From: DATHZQ01 sp963823505
GTDB taxonomy: Bacteria; Actinomycetota; Acidimicrobiia; Spongiisociales; UBA5794
DNA length: 64,000 bases
Reading direction: 5' to 3'
Assembly (NCBI GenBank): GCA_963823505.1
Contig: CAWGLY010000006.1
Location: 509,312 to 573,311 of the forward strand
The position numbers and the translations under genes are program-made. Of this stretch, positions 45,064 to 54,176 are shown in pieces. Numbering within the stretch: position 1 is the first letter of the stretch; the number at the start of each line of letters is the position of its first letter. Under the pieces are notes generated by a model that saw nothing but the letters and a program-made list of their open reading frames with translations, was not told the origin of the DNA and made no database searches.

Positions 45064-46464
45064 ATGCAGCGGCTCTCTGCGTTCGACGCCAACTTCTTGT
45101 ATCTCGAGTCGCCGACGGCCCACATGCATGTCGGGAGCTTGGCGATCTTCGATCCGGCGACGGCCGCCGGCGGGTGGGGGGCCGACACCGTCCGCCGGGT
45201 GTATGAAGACCGGATTCACCTCGTTCCGCAATTTCGCAAACGTCTCGCCGAGGTGCCGCTGCAGCTCGACCATCCGCGCTGGGTCGACGACCCCGAGTTC
45301 GACCTCGGCTGGCACATCCGGCACATCGCCGTCCCTGCCCCGGGGAGTCCCGCCGAGCTGGCGAGGCTGGCAGGCGAGCTCATGTCGACACAACTCGACA
45401 GGAGTCGCCCGCTGTGGGAGGCATGGATGATCGACGGAGTCGAAGGTAACCGGTTTGCCGTGCTCTCCAAGGCACACCATGCAGCAATGGACGGTATGGC
45501 GGGGATCCAGATGGTGTCGGCGATGTTCGACCTCACTCCCGAGATCGTCGAGGTGAACCAACCCATGGAGCCGTGGGAGCCTGCAGAGGTGCCTGGCGAC
45601 CTGCGGCTCATCACCCGCGCCGCGGGCTCGATGGCGCTGCAGCCGGTCCGCACGATGCGCGCCATCCGGCGGGGTTCCCATGCCCTGCGCATGCGCCGTC
45701 GCATCGCAGCAGAGCGCCACGGCACCCTTGCCTCGACGCTTCCCGCCGGTGCACCCCAGGTGTCGTTCAGCGCCGCCCTGAGCCCTGAGCGGGTTTTTGC
45801 GTTCCGGACGATGCCGCTCGACCTCATCAAGCACGTCAGGCGATCGACAGGGGCGGCATTCAACGACGTCGTCCTTGCGGCGTGCAGCGGGGGTCTGGCG
45901 AACTGGCTGGCGGGGAGGGGCGAAGACGTTGCCGATTCGCTCGTTGCGATGGTGCCCATGTCGTTCCGTGGCGACACCAAGCTGGCCGCAGAACAGAACC
46001 AGCTGATGAACATGTTCATCAGGCTGGGCACCGACCTCGCCGACCCGCTGGCGCGGCTTCAGTTCATCGCCCAGCAGACGGAAAGCGCCAAAGCGCAGTT
46101 GAAGAGCGGTGAGGGCGACCCCGTGCGGGAGCTCAGCGAGATGTCGCCGGCAACAGTGACCGCGCACCTGTTCCGATATGCCGCCTCGCATCACCTCACG
46201 GAGCGGATGACTCCGCTCTTCAACCTCACCATGTCGAATCTGGCGGGTTCGCCGATGCCGTTGTTCCTCGGCGGCGCGCTGATGGTTGCCAACTACCCGC
46301 TGGCACCGATCTACGACGGCAACGGCCTCAACATCACCATGATGAGCTACCTGGACCAGCTCGATGTCGGCATCGTTGCCTGCCCGCAATTGACCCCCGA
46401 CGTCGGCGACATCCCCATCCACATCGAAGCGGCGCTCGACGAGTTGGTGAGCCTGGTGGCGTAG
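45064..46464 (+). CDS. Wax ester synthase/diacylglycerol acyltransferase (WS/DGAT)
   Basis: 466 aa. Makes triacylglycerol or wax esters from acyl-CoA; long known from mycobacteria (Tgs family). The catalytic HHxxxDG is at 138-144 (H138, H139, D143) in SKAHHAAMDGMAG. The second conserved block is FNDVVLAACSGGLANWL. The start MQRLSAFDANFLYLE at 45064 gives the usual N-terminus; an in-frame upstream ATG at 45028 would add 12 residues. It lies just after the dispersed repeat, so its promoter may lie inside or next to that element. Confidence 0.93.
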   Translation: MQRLSAFDANFLYLESPTAHMHVGSLAIFDPATAAGGWGADTVRRVYEDRIHLVPQFRKRLAEVPLQLDHPRWVDDPEFDLGWHIRHIAVPAPGSPAELARLAGELMSTQLDRSRPLWEAWMIDGVEGNRFAVLSKAHHAAMDGMAGIQMVSAMFDLTPEIVEVNQPMEPWEPAEVPGDLRLITRAAGSMALQPVRTMRAIRRGSHALRMRRRIAAERHGTLASTLPAGAPQVSFSAALSPERVFAFRTMPLDLIKHVRRSTGAAFNDVVLAACSGGLANWLAGRGEDVADSLVAMVPMSFRGDTKLAAEQNQLMNMFIRLGTDLADPLARLQFIAQQTESAKAQLKSGEGDPVRELSEMSPATVTAHLFRYAASHHLTERMTPLFNLTMSNLAGSPMPLFLGGALMVANYPLAPIYDGNGLNITMMSYLDQLDVGIVACPQLTPDVGDIPIHIEAALDELVSLVA

Positions 46465-46499
46465 CCGGACATCACCGTAGGCCGCTACTCTCGCCCGTC

Positions 46500-46868
46500 A
46501 TGACCATGCCGACGCGACAGGAGCAGGCACGCGCCATCCTGGAGCGCACGGCGTGGCGGCTCGCATCCCAAGTCATCGGGCGTCGAGCCACCAACGCCGC
46601 CGACTTCGCCGAGGCGTTCAACCTGGAGCGCATCGACCTGATCGCCGAGATTCCTACGCCGGATGTGATGCTCGCGCTGGGGCGCAACGTCGTCGGGCCG
46701 CGCGACGGCCTCTACATCCTGGACGACGGAGGCTCGTACCGGGTCTACCTGCAGGAGAAGGGCGAATCACACCACGAGGTGAGAAACGCCACGTTCGACC
46801 AGGCGAGAGATGCGGTCATCGACCGGCTGATCCAACTCGGCGGCATCCCGTTCGAAGCCACGGGATGA
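46500..46868 (+). CDS. Small unknown protein
   Basis: 122 aa, soluble, mixed alpha/beta. Notable segments are RQEQARAILERTAWRLASQVI, PTPDVMLALGRNVVGPRDGLYIL and VYLQEKGESHHEVRNATFD. No family or motif recognised. It follows the WS/DGAT gene by 35 bp on the same strand, and converges with the CBS-BON gene. Confidence 0.6.
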   Translation: MTMPTRQEQARAILERTAWRLASQVIGRRATNAADFAEAFNLERIDLIAEIPTPDVMLALGRNVVGPRDGLYILDDGGSYRVYLQEKGESHHEVRNATFDQARDAVIDRLIQLGGIPFEATG

Positions 46869-46893
46869 GAGCCGAGCCGTTGGGAGCCGAGGC

Positions 46894-47520
46894 TCACAAC
46901 ATGAGCTCGTCGGCCTCCCAGCCCAGGCGGTTGTTGACCGACACGACGCCGTCGACCCGGCGGACCAACTCCTCAGCGAGCCGGGCCCCCGTACGGAGCG
47001 CAACACGGCCGTCGAGGGTTACAACACCGTCGTTGACCTCGACCTCCACGCCCCTGACGATGTACTCGTGGAGGGCATCGTGGATCTCTTCGGCGACGGC
47101 TTCGTCGGATCGGGCGTAGCTCTTCATGATGTCGGCCCGGCTGATGATGCCTCGCAACACGCCTTCCGCGTCCACGACCGGGAGGCGCTTGACGTTGGCG
47201 TCGATCATGATGCGGGCGGCATCCCTCAGTCGTCTGTCTGGCGCAACGGTCACCGGGTTGGGCGTCATCATGTCGCCGACCTCTGTGGCGCTCTCCGGGT
47301 AGTCCCGGGCTCCGAAGACCGCATCGAGCCAGCGGCGCCGGCCCTTGCCGGTGCTGAGCCGGAGGAAGTCGGATTCGGTCAGCACGCCAACGAGACGACC
47401 CGCCGCGACAACCGGCAAGCCACTCACCCTGTGCTCAGACATCAGCTCCGCGGCGTGATGCAACGAGTCGTCGGGCTCAACCGTCACCACGTTCCGAGAC
47501 ATCACGTCATCGACGCGCAT
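46894..47520 (-). CDS. CBS-CBS-BON protein
   Basis: 208 aa cytoplasmic protein. Two CBS domains (VMSRNVVTVEPDDSLHHAAE ... MMTPNPVTVAPDRRLRDAAR) form an adenosine-nucleotide-binding Bateman module, followed by a C-terminal BON domain (VEVEVNDGVVTLDGRVALRTG). An AGGAG sits 8 bases before ATG at 47520, fixing the start. Such proteins act as nucleotide or stress sensors. It lies in tandem after gdpD, with a 140-bp gap. Confidence 0.9.
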   Translation of the reverse strand: MRVDDVMSRNVVTVEPDDSLHHAAELMSEHRVSGLPVVAAGRLVGVLTESDFLRLSTGKGRRRWLDAVFGARDYPESATEVGDMMTPNPVTVAPDRRLRDAARIMIDANVKRLPVVDAEGVLRGIISRADIMKSYARSDEAVAEEIHDALHEYIVRGVEVEVNDGVVTLDGRVALRTGARLAEELVRRVDGVVSVNNRLGWEADELML

Positions 47521-47660
47521 GTTCTTCACTCCTCTGCTGGGAGAACACCACGACCATATTCGATGCAGGAGCGATCGCGCCACAGGTGGCGAAGGTCCCA
47601 CGCAGCCAGGCCGTACAGCGCGCCGGCTCGGTGGAGCCGAACGCGATCGCGCAGATCCGC

Positions 47661-48451
47661 TCAGACATCGTGGCCCCGCCTCCGCAGGACATCGTTCAAC
47701 GTGTCGGGCCGATCGGTGATGATGCCGTCGACGCCGATGTCGAGAAGCTGCTCCATGTCGACGGCCTCGTTGACGGTCCAGGCGTGAACCTGGCTCCCTG
47801 CTGCGTGAGCGGCGGCCACGAACTTGCGATCGAGCCGGAGGCCGCTGCGTGCCCGGCCGGGACCTGATAGGCGTCAACCGAGCCGGGGAGGCTGCGGCCG
47901 GCCCTGGACGCTGCCCAGGCTCGCGCCACCGTGGCGGGACCGGCAGAGGTGGCGACCTCGCCGCGAGTGATCCGCCGGAACTTGGCGATGCGCCGGTCGT
48001 GGAAGGAGCCGATCATCGTCGATGTCCTGCGCCGCGCCCTGGTGATGACGTCGGCGACCGCCCACTCGATCCCTGAAGCCTTGAGATCGATGTTGAAATG
48101 AACATCGGGCCAGGTGGCGAGGACCTCGTCGAGACGCGGGATGCCAACCCCGTTGCCTCGGTGCGGGTAGCCGACCGCAGCACCATACGACCACCCGGCG
48201 TCCAGGTGCCGGAGGTCCTCCCACAGCCAGTCGCTGATCTTCCCCATTGCATTGGTCGTGCGATCGAGCTCCGCATCATGAAACGCCACGACGACTCCGT
48301 CGAGCGTGACCCTCACGTCGGTCTCGACATAGCGGTACCCAAGATCGATCGCCTCGCCGAAGGCCACCATCGTGTTTTCCGGCCACAACGCTCGCGAGCC
48401 GCGATGTGCCATCCGGATCGGGTGTTCGAGGGCAAGATAGGGACGGTCCAT
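47661..48451 (-). CDS. glpQ: Glycerophosphodiester phosphodiesterase (frameshifted)
   Basis: About 262 aa when corrected. GDPD fold: MAHRGSRALWPENTMVAFGEAID with the catalytic HRG and PEN, ETDVRVTLDGVVVAFHD with the metal-binding ETD, and later FNIDLKASG. After SVDAYQVP the frame slips. One base seems to be missing in GTCCCGGCC (47855-47863); the correct continuation is RSGLRLDRKFVAAAH, then WTVNEAVDMEQLLDIGVDGI and a stop at 47661. Without correction it would read to 47696 with a nonsense tail. It cleaves glycerophosphodiesters to glycerol-3-phosphate and an alcohol. Confidence 0.85.
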
Positions 48452-48572
48452 GTCTCGAGTGAGTTTTGCAGACAAGCCGGTTCTGGAATCGCCTTTTGAG
48501 GCGAAGGAGCAGTCGACCGCCAGGTGCTGCCAGACGTCACAGAGGCGGCATGGAACCGGTCCGCACCCAAGA

Positions 48573-48605
48573 GAAACCGCCGCCCCTCTTTGGGGGCAGC
48601 GGTTC
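48573..48605 (-). terminator. Hairpin terminator after the LEA-like gene
   Basis: On the minus strand GAACCGCTGCCCC pairs with GGGGCGGCGGTTTC across a short CAAAGA loop, with one mismatch and G-T pairs, followed by TCTCTTGGG. It lies 21 bp past the stop of the gene at 48626. Confidence 0.65.
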
Positions 48606-48625
48606 ATCGTCGGTCGAGTGAGGGG

Positions 48626-48901
48626 TCAGCTGCCGTCGACGGCGTCCTTCGCAGTGTCGGCCACATCACCAGCAACATCTTGCGCTGCATCGGCTGCATC
48701 GCCTGCAGCATCCTTGGCCTTGTCGACCACATCGCCACCGTCGCCGTCGAACTTGTCCTTGACGTCCTCTACGAGGTCCTTGGTCTTGTCTTTGGTCTTG
48801 TCCCAAGCACCCTCGGCAACGTCACCGGCCTTCTCGGTCACGTCCCCCGTGGTTTCTTTGGCCTTGCCAAACCAGCCTTTGATCGTGTCCATGAATCCCA
48901 T
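48626..48901 (-). CDS. LEA/CsbD-like stress protein
   Basis: 91 aa from ATG 48901, with AAAGGAG 8 bases upstream. After MGFMDTIKGWFGKAKETTGD it is a run of 11-mer-like amphipathic segments (TKDKTKDLVEDVKDKFDG, DAAGDAADAAQDVAGD) rich in Lys, Asp and Ala, without Cys. This composition is that of LEA/CsbD-like stress proteins, which are disordered and become helical on drying or at membranes. Role inferred from composition only. Confidence 0.75.
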   Translation of the reverse strand: MGFMDTIKGWFGKAKETTGDVTEKAGDVAEGAWDKTKDKTKDLVEDVKDKFDGDGGDVVDKAKDAAGDAADAAQDVAGDVADTAKDAVDGS

Positions 48902-48931
48902 ATCGGTTCTCCTTTGTGAATCGTGGCGCAA

Positions 48932-51487
48932 TCATTCTATTGAGGCCGGCGCCTCCTCGCTGCCCGCCGACGAGAAGCTCGGGATGGCGACGGCCTCCTC
49001 CCGCTCTCTGAGCATGACCCGCACCGCGAGCCGCTCGAGCTGCTGGGCAACAAGTTGCTCGCCGCCGGGCAACGGATGGTCGGCCAGCCAGCGCCGGATG
49101 TCGTCGGCGACGTCGGGCTCGGACCGCAGGTGGACGGAGCCGATCATGTTGCGGGCAGAGAAGGGCGGCATGATTGCGAGCAACTCGTCCCAGGACTCCT
49201 CGACCTCGCTCCACATCTGGACTCCGGCGATGCGGTTGGCAATCAGCCGGGAGACGGTCCTCATCGAGTTCTGGCTCCTGATGCGACCATCGAGAACCAT
49301 CTGGAGGGTGGTGTGCGCCGAGGACACGTCGGGGATGGCTGCGAGAGCGTTGAGATACCGCTCCCGGTCCTGCGGGCTGGCTGCTCCTTGCATCGCCGAC
49401 GCAAAGCGCTCGTGATCCGACGCATCGCCATTGGCCGCAACGATGTCGATCGCCGCCGCCGCCACTTCTCCGTCGAGGTTCGCGGTCCCGTCGAGGACCC
49501 CGGCGAGGTGCCCCCTCGCCTCCCCGATCGTGCCTTCGTCGGCACCAAGCACACCAAGTGTGGTCAACACCGCGCCCCTGAACCGGCGTTCAACGTCGCT
49601 CTCCCCCGGTTGCACGGCCCAGCCGACGTCTGCGGCAGCCGGCCCGACGAGGGAGCGGACGAACTGCTGGAGAGCGGGGCGCCCATCGGACGAAATCACC
49701 CGGTTCAGCTCGCGGAGGCCACCGACCATCGCCCCCAACACCTCGACGTCCCGCTCTCCGCGCAATGTCGCGATGAGGTCGAGGAACGAAGCTGCGGAGG
49801 TTTCGGCTGCGAGCGTATTGGCCCAAGCGTCGGCCACAACGAGGTGCCTCTCTTCAGCGCCGAGCTTGGGAAGCCGCCGCCCGATATCCGTGTGCAGCGC
49901 ACCGACGTACCGCGTGCGGAAGTAGCCGTTGCCCCCACTGTTGACGAAGAGCCCCTCGCCGGGCGGGATGGCCACATCGTCGTCGACCACCACCCGCGCC
50001 TCAGCCTCGTCGGTGCGGTACAACACCGGGACCTGCCACCGATCTGTCGACTCGCCGATGAACTGGAACCGCTCCTGGCGCAGCACGTAGCCGTCATCGG
50101 TGGCGGCGACCTCGATCTGAGGGTGGCCGCCCTGGAAGATCCACGAATCCATGATCGCCCGGACCGGTTGATCAGACGCCTCTTCGAGCGCCTCCCACAG
50201 GTGGTGGGTTTCGGCATTGCCGTAGGCGTGGGTGGTGAGATACTGCGATATCCCCCGCCGGAAGACCTCCTCACCGAGGAATTGCTGGAGCATTCGCAGC
50301 ACGGCCGCGCCCTTGCTGTAGGTGATGACATCGAACATGGCATCCGCATCCTCAGGCGAGGCCACGGGAAACTCGATGGGACGGGTGCTGCGCAGACCGT
50401 CGGTGTCCATCGAGTGATCCCGCTCAGCAGCGAACGCCGCCCAGCGCCGCCATTCCGGACGGAACGCATCGACACACACCATCTCCATGAAGGTCGCAAA
50501 CGCCTCCTTGAGCCACAGACCGTTCCACCACCGCATCGTCACGAGATCCCCGAACCACATGTGCGCCAACTCGTGGGCGATGACATCCGCCACCCGGGTG
50601 AGTTCGTCCTGAGTGGCCGCCGCCGGGTCGATCAGGAGCAATGACTCGCGGAATGTCACGGCACCGAGGTTCTCCATGGCCCCAGCAGCGAAATCGGGGA
50701 TCGCCAGCAGGTCGAGCTTCTCCCCCGGGTACGGAATCCCGTAGTAGTCGGCAAAAAATCGGAGGGCGAACGCCCCAAACTCCTCAGCGAAGCCGGCCAA
50801 GTGGCCCTTGCCGGGGACATGGATCACGCGCAGCGGGGTGCCGTCGACGTCGAGGGGAGCCGTTGCTTCCAGTGGCCCAACGACAAAGGCCACCAGATAC
50901 GTGGAGAGCTTCATCGTGGTACCGAACCTCACCCAACGCCTCCCGTCACCGATCGGCTCTTCGGCAATCACCGGCCCGCACGAAACCGCCATCAGGTCGT
51001 CTGCGACGGCGAGGGAGACCGCAAACGTGGCCTTGAGATCCGGCTCATCCCAGCACGGGAACGCCCGGCGCGCCTCCGTGGCCTCGAATTGCGTGGTCGC
51101 GAGCACGTGGTCGGTGCCCGCGTCGTCCTGGTAGACGGAGCGGTAGAAGCCCCTGAGCTGGTCGTTGAGGGTTCCGGAGAAGTCCACCTCCAGCCGCCAG
51201 CCGCCCGGGCCGATCTCGTGTTCCAGCACGAACACGATCCGCTCATGGTCCGGCTCGAGCTGAGCAGTTGCGGCCACGCGCTCTCGACTTGCCGGGTTGA
51301 CGACCTCCACGCCGTTCACGACGAGTTCGACCCCGTTCACAGCGACGGTTTGCGTCGCCTCGTTCACCTGCACGTCGATGCCCACATGCCCAGTGAATGT
51401 CGCGGCGCCGAGATCCGGTTCCAGCGAGATGTCGTAGTGGCTGGGAACCACGTTCCGGGGGAGCCGGTAGTCGGCTTCGGTGCTCAT
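48932..51487 (-). CDS. pepN: M1 family zinc aminopeptidase
   Basis: 851 aa. Exopeptidase fold: FAAGAMENLGAVTFRE (GAMEN at 269-273), zinc site HELAH at 305-309 and the third zinc ligand E328 in LKEAFATF. A C-terminal ERAP1-like helical domain completes it. The start MSTEADYRLPRNVVPSHYDI at 51487 has a strong GAGGAGG four bases upstream; the open frame reaches further but shows no family sequence. It removes N-terminal amino acids from peptides in the cytoplasm. It is upstream of the small LEA-like gene. Confidence 0.95.
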   Translation of the reverse strand: MSTEADYRLPRNVVPSHYDISLEPDLGAATFTGHVGIDVQVNEATQTVAVNGVELVVNGVEVVNPASRERVAATAQLEPDHERIVFVLEHEIGPGGWRLEVDFSGTLNDQLRGFYRSVYQDDAGTDHVLATTQFEATEARRAFPCWDEPDLKATFAVSLAVADDLMAVSCGPVIAEEPIGDGRRWVRFGTTMKLSTYLVAFVVGPLEATAPLDVDGTPLRVIHVPGKGHLAGFAEEFGAFALRFFADYYGIPYPGEKLDLLAIPDFAAGAMENLGAVTFRESLLLIDPAAATQDELTRVADVIAHELAHMWFGDLVTMRWWNGLWLKEAFATFMEMVCVDAFRPEWRRWAAFAAERDHSMDTDGLRSTRPIEFPVASPEDADAMFDVITYSKGAAVLRMLQQFLGEEVFRRGISQYLTTHAYGNAETHHLWEALEEASDQPVRAIMDSWIFQGGHPQIEVAATDDGYVLRQERFQFIGESTDRWQVPVLYRTDEAEARVVVDDDVAIPPGEGLFVNSGGNGYFRTRYVGALHTDIGRRLPKLGAEERHLVVADAWANTLAAETSAASFLDLIATLRGERDVEVLGAMVGGLRELNRVISSDGRPALQQFVRSLVGPAAADVGWAVQPGESDVERRFRGAVLTTLGVLGADEGTIGEARGHLAGVLDGTANLDGEVAAAAIDIVAANGDASDHERFASAMQGAASPQDRERYLNALAAIPDVSSAHTTLQMVLDGRIRSQNSMRTVSRLIANRIAGVQMWSEVEESWDELLAIMPPFSARNMIGSVHLRSEPDVADDIRRWLADHPLPGGEQLVAQQLERLAVRVMLREREEAVAIPSFSSAGSEEAPASIE

Positions 51488-51614
51488 ACGCCTCCTCGAA
51501 GCGAAAGGGCGATGGTAACGAGCCGCTGGTGGCCAACCGCTGCCACGCGGTCGGGCGGGCGAGACATCGGGTCCCGCTACGAGACTGGCCTCCGCCTGGC
51601 ACAATGCCGACCGC

Positions 51615-52418
51615 ATGATGCGTGAATCCGAATCCGTTGCGGCCCGCGAGGCCGCCGCAGAAGAAGAGCTGGCCGCCAAGCTCGATACTCTCAGCCGACC
51701 CCTCGCGGAACGAATCCTCGGCCGCGCCATCGAGCTGCAACACGAGGCCGAGAACGCGGAGGCAGCCAAGGCCGACCGTATCGACTACGAGGACCTCAAG
51801 GCCATCGCCCTCGAAGTCGGGATCCCAGAAGACGCACTCAAGCGGGCGCTTCGTGAGGAGCTGGAGACCGAGCGCGATCAGGGTGCCTCGACGGTCGAGA
51901 AGCTCACGGCACCGAAGCACGTTCGCGGCGGGACGGTCGTCGAGGGCGACCGCTCCGTCATCGAGCAGCGGCTTCGTGACTACCTGGAACGTGTCGAGGG
52001 CCTCGAGCTCGACGGCGAGCGCCGGTCCCAACTCGCATGGGCAGAACGTCACCCCCGGAGCGGCCGCAAGGACCGGGTCATGGAGTCGATCACCACGGAC
52101 CAGGAGAAGAAGGATCGCCATCTGGTCGAACTCGACTTCAACACGCTTGCCGGCCGGAAACGTGCCCGCAGGCTGGCGCTGCTCGCCGTCATCCTGGGCA
52201 CCATCTTCGGCGGAGCCATCGGCGGTCTTGCGATCTTCGGCGGCATCATGGTCGGGATCACCGCCGGAGTCGTTGGAGCGGTTTCTTGGATGCGGCGGTT
52301 GGCGCGGAAAGCCCGCGGCCAGATCAACGGTGCGCTCGAAGCCGCAGCCAACGACGGCGGGAGGACCGACGGCGTGCGTTCCTGGCTGGACATCTGGGAA
52401 GCCCAGCAGCGACGCTGA
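51615..52418 (+). CDS. Two-TM membrane protein, unknown
   Basis: 267 aa. The N-terminus is acidic and helical (SRPLAERILGRAIELQHEAE, LKAIALEVGIPEDALKRAL), a pattern seen in prefix domains that may bind or oligomerise. It ends in two close TM helices (about residues 181-225, LALLAVILGTIFGGAIGGLA) followed by an amphipathic tail. ATG 51615 and ATG 51618 are both possible starts. Divergent from pepN, and converging with the SDR gene. No family named. Confidence 0.65.
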   Translation: MMRESESVAAREAAAEEELAAKLDTLSRPLAERILGRAIELQHEAENAEAAKADRIDYEDLKAIALEVGIPEDALKRALREELETERDQGASTVEKLTAPKHVRGGTVVEGDRSVIEQRLRDYLERVEGLELDGERRSQLAWAERHPRSGRKDRVMESITTDQEKKDRHLVELDFNTLAGRKRARRLALLAVILGTIFGGAIGGLAIFGGIMVGITAGVVGAVSWMRRLARKARGQINGALEAAANDGGRTDGVRSWLDIWEAQQRR

Positions 52419-52424
52419 CGGTCG

Positions 52425-53183
52425 TCAGGCTGCGGAGAACCCGCCGTCGATCACGAGCTCAGCACCGGTCATGAACTTCGACGCATCCGACGCGAGGAAA
52501 ACGGCCGCCCCTTCAAAATCCGCGGCGTCGCCCCAGCGGCGCATTGGCGTGCGGGCCATCGCATACGTGTTCGCACGCTCATCGGCCTGGACCTCTTCGG
52601 TCATCTCGGTTGCGATCCACCCCGGTGAGATGACGTTGACCCTGATCGCGTAGCGGGCGAGACGCACGGCGAGCGCCCTGGCGAACTGGAGGGCGGCGCC
52701 CTTGCTGGCGGTGTAGTGGGGCGCAGTCGGCAACCCGAAACGAGCCGCAAGCGAAGCGGTGATCACCACGGAACCCCCGTCCCCTTGGGCGATCATCTGG
52801 TTGGTGGTTGCCTGTGCGGTGTGGAACAGCCCATTTACGTTGACGTCCATGACGCGGGCCCACTCCTCGGCGGTCATGTCCTCAAACCTCACCCCGCCGG
52901 TCGTGCCGGCGTTGGCGAACAGTGCATCGACCCGACCAAAACGATCGAGGGTGGCCACCAGGGCTGCATCCACGCTGCCGCGATCCGCCACGTCGCAGCC
53001 GAACCCCGCAGCAGGGCCGTAGGAGTCCAGCTCGGCGACGGCAGAGGTGTTGCGCTGCGGATCACGCGACCAGACCGCGACGGACGCCCCCGCCTTCGCC
53101 AGTCCTCTGGCGAACCCGAGGCCGATGCCCCGATTCCCGCCTGTGACCACTGCAACCCGCCCGGTGAGATCGAATAGCTCCAT
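52425..53183 (-). CDS. Short-chain dehydrogenase/reductase
   Basis: 252 aa classical SDR. The cofactor motif TGGNRGIG is at 14-21, NAG at 91-93, N115, and the catalytic S144, Y157 and K161 are in YTASKG. An Arg in the WSRDP segment after the second strand favours NADP(H). C-terminal FLASDASKFMTGAELVIDGG is typical of FabG-like and gluconate-dehydrogenase-like enzymes. Substrate not predictable. Six bases separate it from the converging gene at 52418. Confidence 0.93.
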   Translation of the reverse strand: MELFDLTGRVAVVTGGNRGIGLGFARGLAKAGASVAVWSRDPQRNTSAVAELDSYGPAAGFGCDVADRGSVDAALVATLDRFGRVDALFANAGTTGGVRFEDMTAEEWARVMDVNVNGLFHTAQATTNQMIAQGDGGSVVITASLAARFGLPTAPHYTASKGAALQFARALAVRLARYAIRVNVISPGWIATEMTEEVQADERANTYAMARTPMRRWGDAADFEGAAVFLASDASKFMTGAELVIDGGFSAA

Positions 53184-53761
53184 GCCGCAACACTAGAGGC
53201 CTGTTGCCCGAGCCGGAGGCTCGGAGCGGGCAGAACCCGCAGGCTCGATCAGCCCCCCGGGGTTGGAGAGGGTGCGGATCCAGGTGAAAGGGGGGAAAAT
53301 TCACCCGGACGCGGCGAGCGGGGTCACCCCCTGGGACCCCGCCCACCTAGCCGGGCTAGCCACATCCGAAGATGCAGCCGAGGGGACAGCCCGACTGTGA
53401 TTGGACCCAAGGGCAACACACACATTCCCCCGGCACGGAAATGACCGTGACGTATGTGGCGCGTTGGACGGCGTCAGGAAGAGATCAACACTCCACCACA
53501 GACGCCAAGAGAAACCCCCATCGGCCCTCGGCAGCCCCTACGACCACCGAAATATGATTTCAGGCACCCCCTATAAGTACCCGGTCGGCGACGCCGACGC
53601 ACTCAATGTGCCACGTCTGGGGGCCCAGGTCAAACCCCACGCTCGAGTTTCCTGCCCAGCTCGAGCCTCAGGGTTTCCCCCTGACCGACCCTCGGGGCAT
53701 CAGGACCCTTCCAGGGACACTCCTCATGGCAGCGCCGAGGAGCCCCAGGCACGATGTCGCC
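53184..53761. other. 578-bp gap without recognised gene
   Basis: Composition differs from the coding neighbours: G- and C-runs (GTGAAAGGGGGGAAAATTCA near 53282) and short inverted repeats (GGGGTCACCCCC; CTAGCCGGGCTAG). An open frame from 53606 runs into pspC but its N-terminal part has no coding-like pattern. No tRNA, attachment site or CRISPR repeat was seen. It could contain a promoter, a small RNA or decayed sequence. Confidence 0.45.
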
Positions 53762-54175
53762 ATGGACACCACAACACCAACCCCAGTATCCCCTGCAGTT
53801 CGCGACCGCCTGGAACGACCCCGCAAGGGCCGCGTCCTGGCCGGCGTGGCGGCTGCCCTTGCCGATCGCCTCTGCATCTCCGTTGCGGTCACGAGGCTGG
53901 CCTTCATGGTCGCCGCATTCTTCGCCGGTTTCGGCGTCGTGGCCTACCTGGCAGCGTGGGTGCTGCTCCCGGCCGACGACGAAGAGCACAGCCCGGGACA
54001 ACGATGGCTGCAGGACCTGCAAACTCCGGGCAAGCGGACCGGCGCAGCGCTCATCGGCGTCGCCGCGCTGATCATCCTCATCCCGTTCCTTCCCGGCGGC
54101 CTGCTGGTTGCAGCGGCGATCGTCGCCGCCGCCATGGTGCTGCGCCGGGACCACGCAACGACAAAGGAGTCATGA
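53762..54175 (+). CDS. pspC: PspC-domain membrane protein
   Basis: 137 aa. PspC domain: LERPRKGRVLAGVAAALADRLC ... VVAYLAAWVLLPADDEE, followed by a second hydrophobic region (LIGVAALIILIPFLPGGLLVAAAIVAAAMVL). The start at 53762 is chosen because the domain begins shortly after it. PspC proteins sense membrane stress; in actinobacteria they may regulate other envelope functions. The RBS of the next gene overlaps its stop, so the two form an operon. Confidence 0.85.
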   Translation: MDTTTPTPVSPAVRDRLERPRKGRVLAGVAAALADRLCISVAVTRLAFMVAAFFAGFGVVAYLAAWVLLPADDEEHSPGQRWLQDLQTPGKRTGAALIGVAALIILIPFLPGGLLVAAAIVAAAMVLRRDHATTKES

Positions 54176-54176
54176 C

